The position numbers and the translations under genes are program-made. The notes beneath the pieces are model-generated. The model had not been told where the DNA came from. It made no database searches and saw nothing but the letters and a program-made list of their open reading frames with translations. From contig JAIMAQ010000013.1 of NCBI GenBank assembly GCA_023511875.1, positions 1-63,318 on the forward strand: a stretch of DNA of 63,318 nt, written 5' to 3'. Positions 61,319 to 63,318 of the stretch are shown piece after piece. The first letter of the stretch is position 1. Every line of letters begins with the position of its first letter. Source of the stretch: Thermoflavifilum sp. (lineage in GTDB: Bacteria; Bacteroidota; Bacteroidia; Chitinophagales; Chitinophagaceae).

Positions 61319-63130
61319 ATGAAGTTAATTTTTTCGCTAAGCTTATTGTTTTTACCCTTTGTGCTTTTTGCCCAAACATCATGGCATCCAGTAGATCAAC
61401 ATTTGATGACCGATTTTGCCAAGCAAGTAGATCCAGCTCAACCCTGGCCTGAATATCCACGCCCACAAATGGTGAGAACCTATTGGATGAACTTAAACGG
61501 ACTATGGGATTACGCCGTCACCGATGCTGTTCAAGATCAAATGCCTGCGCATTGGGATGGACAAATACTGGTGCCATTTGCCATCGAATCGGCTTTATCT
61601 GGCGTAGCCAAAAACGTAAGAGCCGATCAATTGCTTTGGTATGCCAGAAAATTTGTGATTCCTCAATCATGGCGCGGCAAACACGTCTTACTTCATTTTG
61701 ATGCTGTTGATTGGCAAGCCAAAGTGTATCTAAATGGGCATTTACTGGGTATGCATCAGGGAGGGTATGATGCTTTTTCATTTGATATTACTCCTTATTT
61801 AAAATCTGATAGCAATGAATTGATTGTACAAGTTTGGGATCCTACAGATGAAGGATATCAACCTCGTGGTAAACAGGTGAATCATCCAGAAGGTATCTGG
61901 TATACGGCCGTAACGGGTATCTGGCAAACGGTTTGGCTGGAACCTGTAGCCGATGCGTATATCAGTTCTTTTAAATACTATCCCGATATTGATCGAAGCA
62001 TTTGCGATGTGGAAGTGCATACGCAAGGCCCCCATGCTGGGTATTCGCTACGCATAACTGCTTTTGATGAGCACAAAGAAGTTGCCCGCGCACAAGCTGC
62101 AGTGGGAGAGAATATTCGTTTACATTTTACCCATCCTCATCTTTGGTCGCCACAAGATCCATTTTTGTATACCGTAAAAATGGAGTTACTTCATGATGAT
62201 CAAATTGTAGATGAAGTTATCAGTTATATGGGGTTGCGTAACATCACTGTAGAACGCGATGCAGCAGGTATTTCCAGGATCATGCTCAACCATCATTTTC
62301 TATTTCAGTTAGGATTTCTCGATCAAGGTTGGTGGCCCGATGGATTATACACACCACCTACTGATTCGGCTATTCGATTTGACCTGCAGCGGGTAAAAGA
62401 TTTTGGATATAATTTGTTGCGTAAGCATGTGAAAGTAGAACCTCAGCGTTGGTATTATTGGTGTGATCGAATGGGTATTTTAGTATGGCAAGATATGCCC
62501 AGTGGAGATCTGCGAGAACAACGGCATAATGATCATGGAGAAATTATTCGCTCCGCACAATCGGCATATGATTTTAAACAAGAGCTGAAAGCCATGATCA
62601 ATGAGCATTTCAACCATCCCTGTATCGTGCAATGGGTGCCGTTTAATGAAGGTTGGGGACAATTTCAAACGATTGAAATAGATAACTGGGTAAAAACACT
62701 CGATCCTACACGTTTGGTAGATGGCGCAAGTGGTTGGTTTGATTTTGTAGGGGCTGGCGATGTGGAAGACATGCACAAATATCCAGGGCCAGGCATACCA
62801 GCAGATAAGCACGATCATCGAGCAAGGGTATTGGGAGAATATGGCGGATTGGGCTTGCCTATTGAAGGGCATACCTGGCAGCCCAAACAAAACTGGGGTT
62901 ATGTATCTTTTGCCGATACGGCAGCACTGAGAAAAGCCTATATCCAGTTAGTGAATCAGTTGCCAGCACTCATTCGGCAAGGATTATCGGCTGCTGTATA
63001 TACACAGCTTACCGATGTAGAAGTGGAGGTAAATGGGTTTATGACTTATGATCGCAAAATCATGAAGTTGATGAGCCCTGAAACCGTGGAAGCCAATCGG
63101 CGAGTGCTTCAGATGGCTATTGAGCAGTGA
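61319..63130 (+). CDS. Secreted GH2 glycoside hydrolase, second copy
   Basis: A 603-residue GH2 enzyme with a signal peptide (about 1-19, ending LFAQ). A jelly-roll domain (about 40-200) holds WDYAVTD and WYARKFVIP, an Ig-like domain follows (205-300), then the TIM barrel. The proposed acid/base is E444 in PFNEGWGQ and the nucleophile E507 in LGEYGG. It ends with the barrel and lacks the extra C-terminal domains of the enzyme at 3572. The exact substrate (beta-galactoside, -mannoside or -glucuronide) cannot be told from motifs. It closes the polysaccharide locus. Confidence 0.92.
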   Translation: MKLIFSLSLLFLPFVLFAQTSWHPVDQHLMTDFAKQVDPAQPWPEYPRPQMVRTYWMNLNGLWDYAVTDAVQDQMPAHWDGQILVPFAIESALSGVAKNVRADQLLWYARKFVIPQSWRGKHVLLHFDAVDWQAKVYLNGHLLGMHQGGYDAFSFDITPYLKSDSNELIVQVWDPTDEGYQPRGKQVNHPEGIWYTAVTGIWQTVWLEPVADAYISSFKYYPDIDRSICDVEVHTQGPHAGYSLRITAFDEHKEVARAQAAVGENIRLHFTHPHLWSPQDPFLYTVKMELLHDDQIVDEVISYMGLRNITVERDAAGISRIMLNHHFLFQLGFLDQGWWPDGLYTPPTDSAIRFDLQRVKDFGYNLLRKHVKVEPQRWYYWCDRMGILVWQDMPSGDLREQRHNDHGEIIRSAQSAYDFKQELKAMINEHFNHPCIVQWVPFNEGWGQFQTIEIDNWVKTLDPTRLVDGASGWFDFVGAGDVEDMHKYPGPGIPADKHDHRARVLGEYGGLGLPIEGHTWQPKQNWGYVSFADTAALRKAYIQLVNQLPALIRQGLSAAVYTQLTDVEVEVNGFMTYDRKIMKLMSPETVEANRRVLQMAIEQ

Positions 63131-63185
63131 AAGGCTTTATCATCAAGATCAGGGTAAAGACATCTGGTTTATCTGGTATAAGTTT

Positions 63186-63193
63186 TACCTTTG
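63186..63193 (+). promoter_or_regulatory. -7 box TACCTTTG before tRNA-Pro(CGG)
   Basis: An exact TAnnTTTG match 51 bp before the tRNA 5' end. Confidence 0.55.
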
Positions 63194-63244
63194 CAGCTAA
63201 GCTCATTTATCGAAGAGCAACGATAGGTGTAATGACAACGCATT

Positions 63245-63318
63245 CGGGAAGTAGCGCAGTCCGGTAGCGCACCACGTTCGGGACGTGGGGGTCGCTGGTT
63301 CGAATCCAGTCTTCCCGA
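63245..63318 (+). tRNA. tRNA-Pro (anticodon CGG)
   Basis: The acceptor stem is CGGGAAG / CTTCCCG with discriminator A as the last base of the window. The anticodon stem is CCACG/CGTGG with loop TTCGGGA, and the T arm is CTGG-TTCGAAT-CCAG. It reads CCG codons. The gene is complete. Confidence 0.97.

Overview
The window looks like chromosome of a Bacteroidota member, most likely from the Chitinophagales side. The evidence is a SusC/SusD pair with an STN-domain SusC, an ECF sigma/FecR pair of Bacteroidota type, many candidate promoters with the phylum's -7 box TAnnTTTG, DUF4199, DUF3823 and DUF2490 proteins, lipoboxes of the form F-T/S-S-C, and a menaquinone gene of the futalosine route (mqnA). 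Species cannot be read from the sequence. No phage, transposase, rRNA or CRISPR array was seen.

Layout. 1-452: a tandem array of a hairpin-forming repeat of about 75 bp. 453-5998 (minus): a GH2 glycosidase, an SSS-family symporter, a tiny two-helix membrane protein, a DUF486-type protein and an orphan ECF sigma factor. 6231-7781: an SDR oxidoreductase and a DUF2490 barrel protein, then tRNA-Lys. 8137-11510 (minus): a second SSS symporter, a second tiny membrane protein and a xylulokinase. 11611-47063: housekeeping genes (rluD, DPP-IV-like peptidase, argH, tRNA-Pro, a degenerate dihydroorotase with DUF4199, GT2 and M1 peptidase, aroE with a ComA-like phosphosulfolactate synthase, TPR protein, nucleoside phosphorylase, dapF, Nudix, truB, macro domain, PPTase, dcd, trxA, dnaE, NlpC/P60, GT2, mqnA, purB, yraN, manA, msrA, a split YedE-type transporter, tRNA-Cys, an FMN hydroxy-acid oxidase, icd, an MFS transporter). 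A second copy of the hairpin array lies at 43581-44110. 47290-63130: a polysaccharide-utilisation locus with ECF sigma, FecR, SusC, SusD, DUF3823 lipoprotein, an unrecognised 726-residue secreted protein, GH3 and GH2, closed by tRNA-Pro(CGG).

How it works together. In the polysaccharide locus, SusC carries the STN signalling domain that FecR-type anti-sigma factors sense, so ligand binding at the outer membrane probably releases the sigma factor. SusC/D import oligosaccharide, and GH3, GH2 and perhaps the 726-residue protein degrade it. The two SSS cassettes are simpler inner-membrane routes, one paired with an exported GH2 and one with a xylulose kinase.

Most worth a second look: (1) the hairpin array present at two loci with unit-by-unit correspondence; (2) the recurrent SSS symporter plus two-helix mini-protein cassette; (3) the 726-residue secreted protein, a candidate unclassified glycosidase; (4) a sharp drop in G+C inside susC just after its conserved plug start, suggesting cassette exchange behind a resident signalling module; (5) a dihydroorotase homologue lacking its metal ligands.
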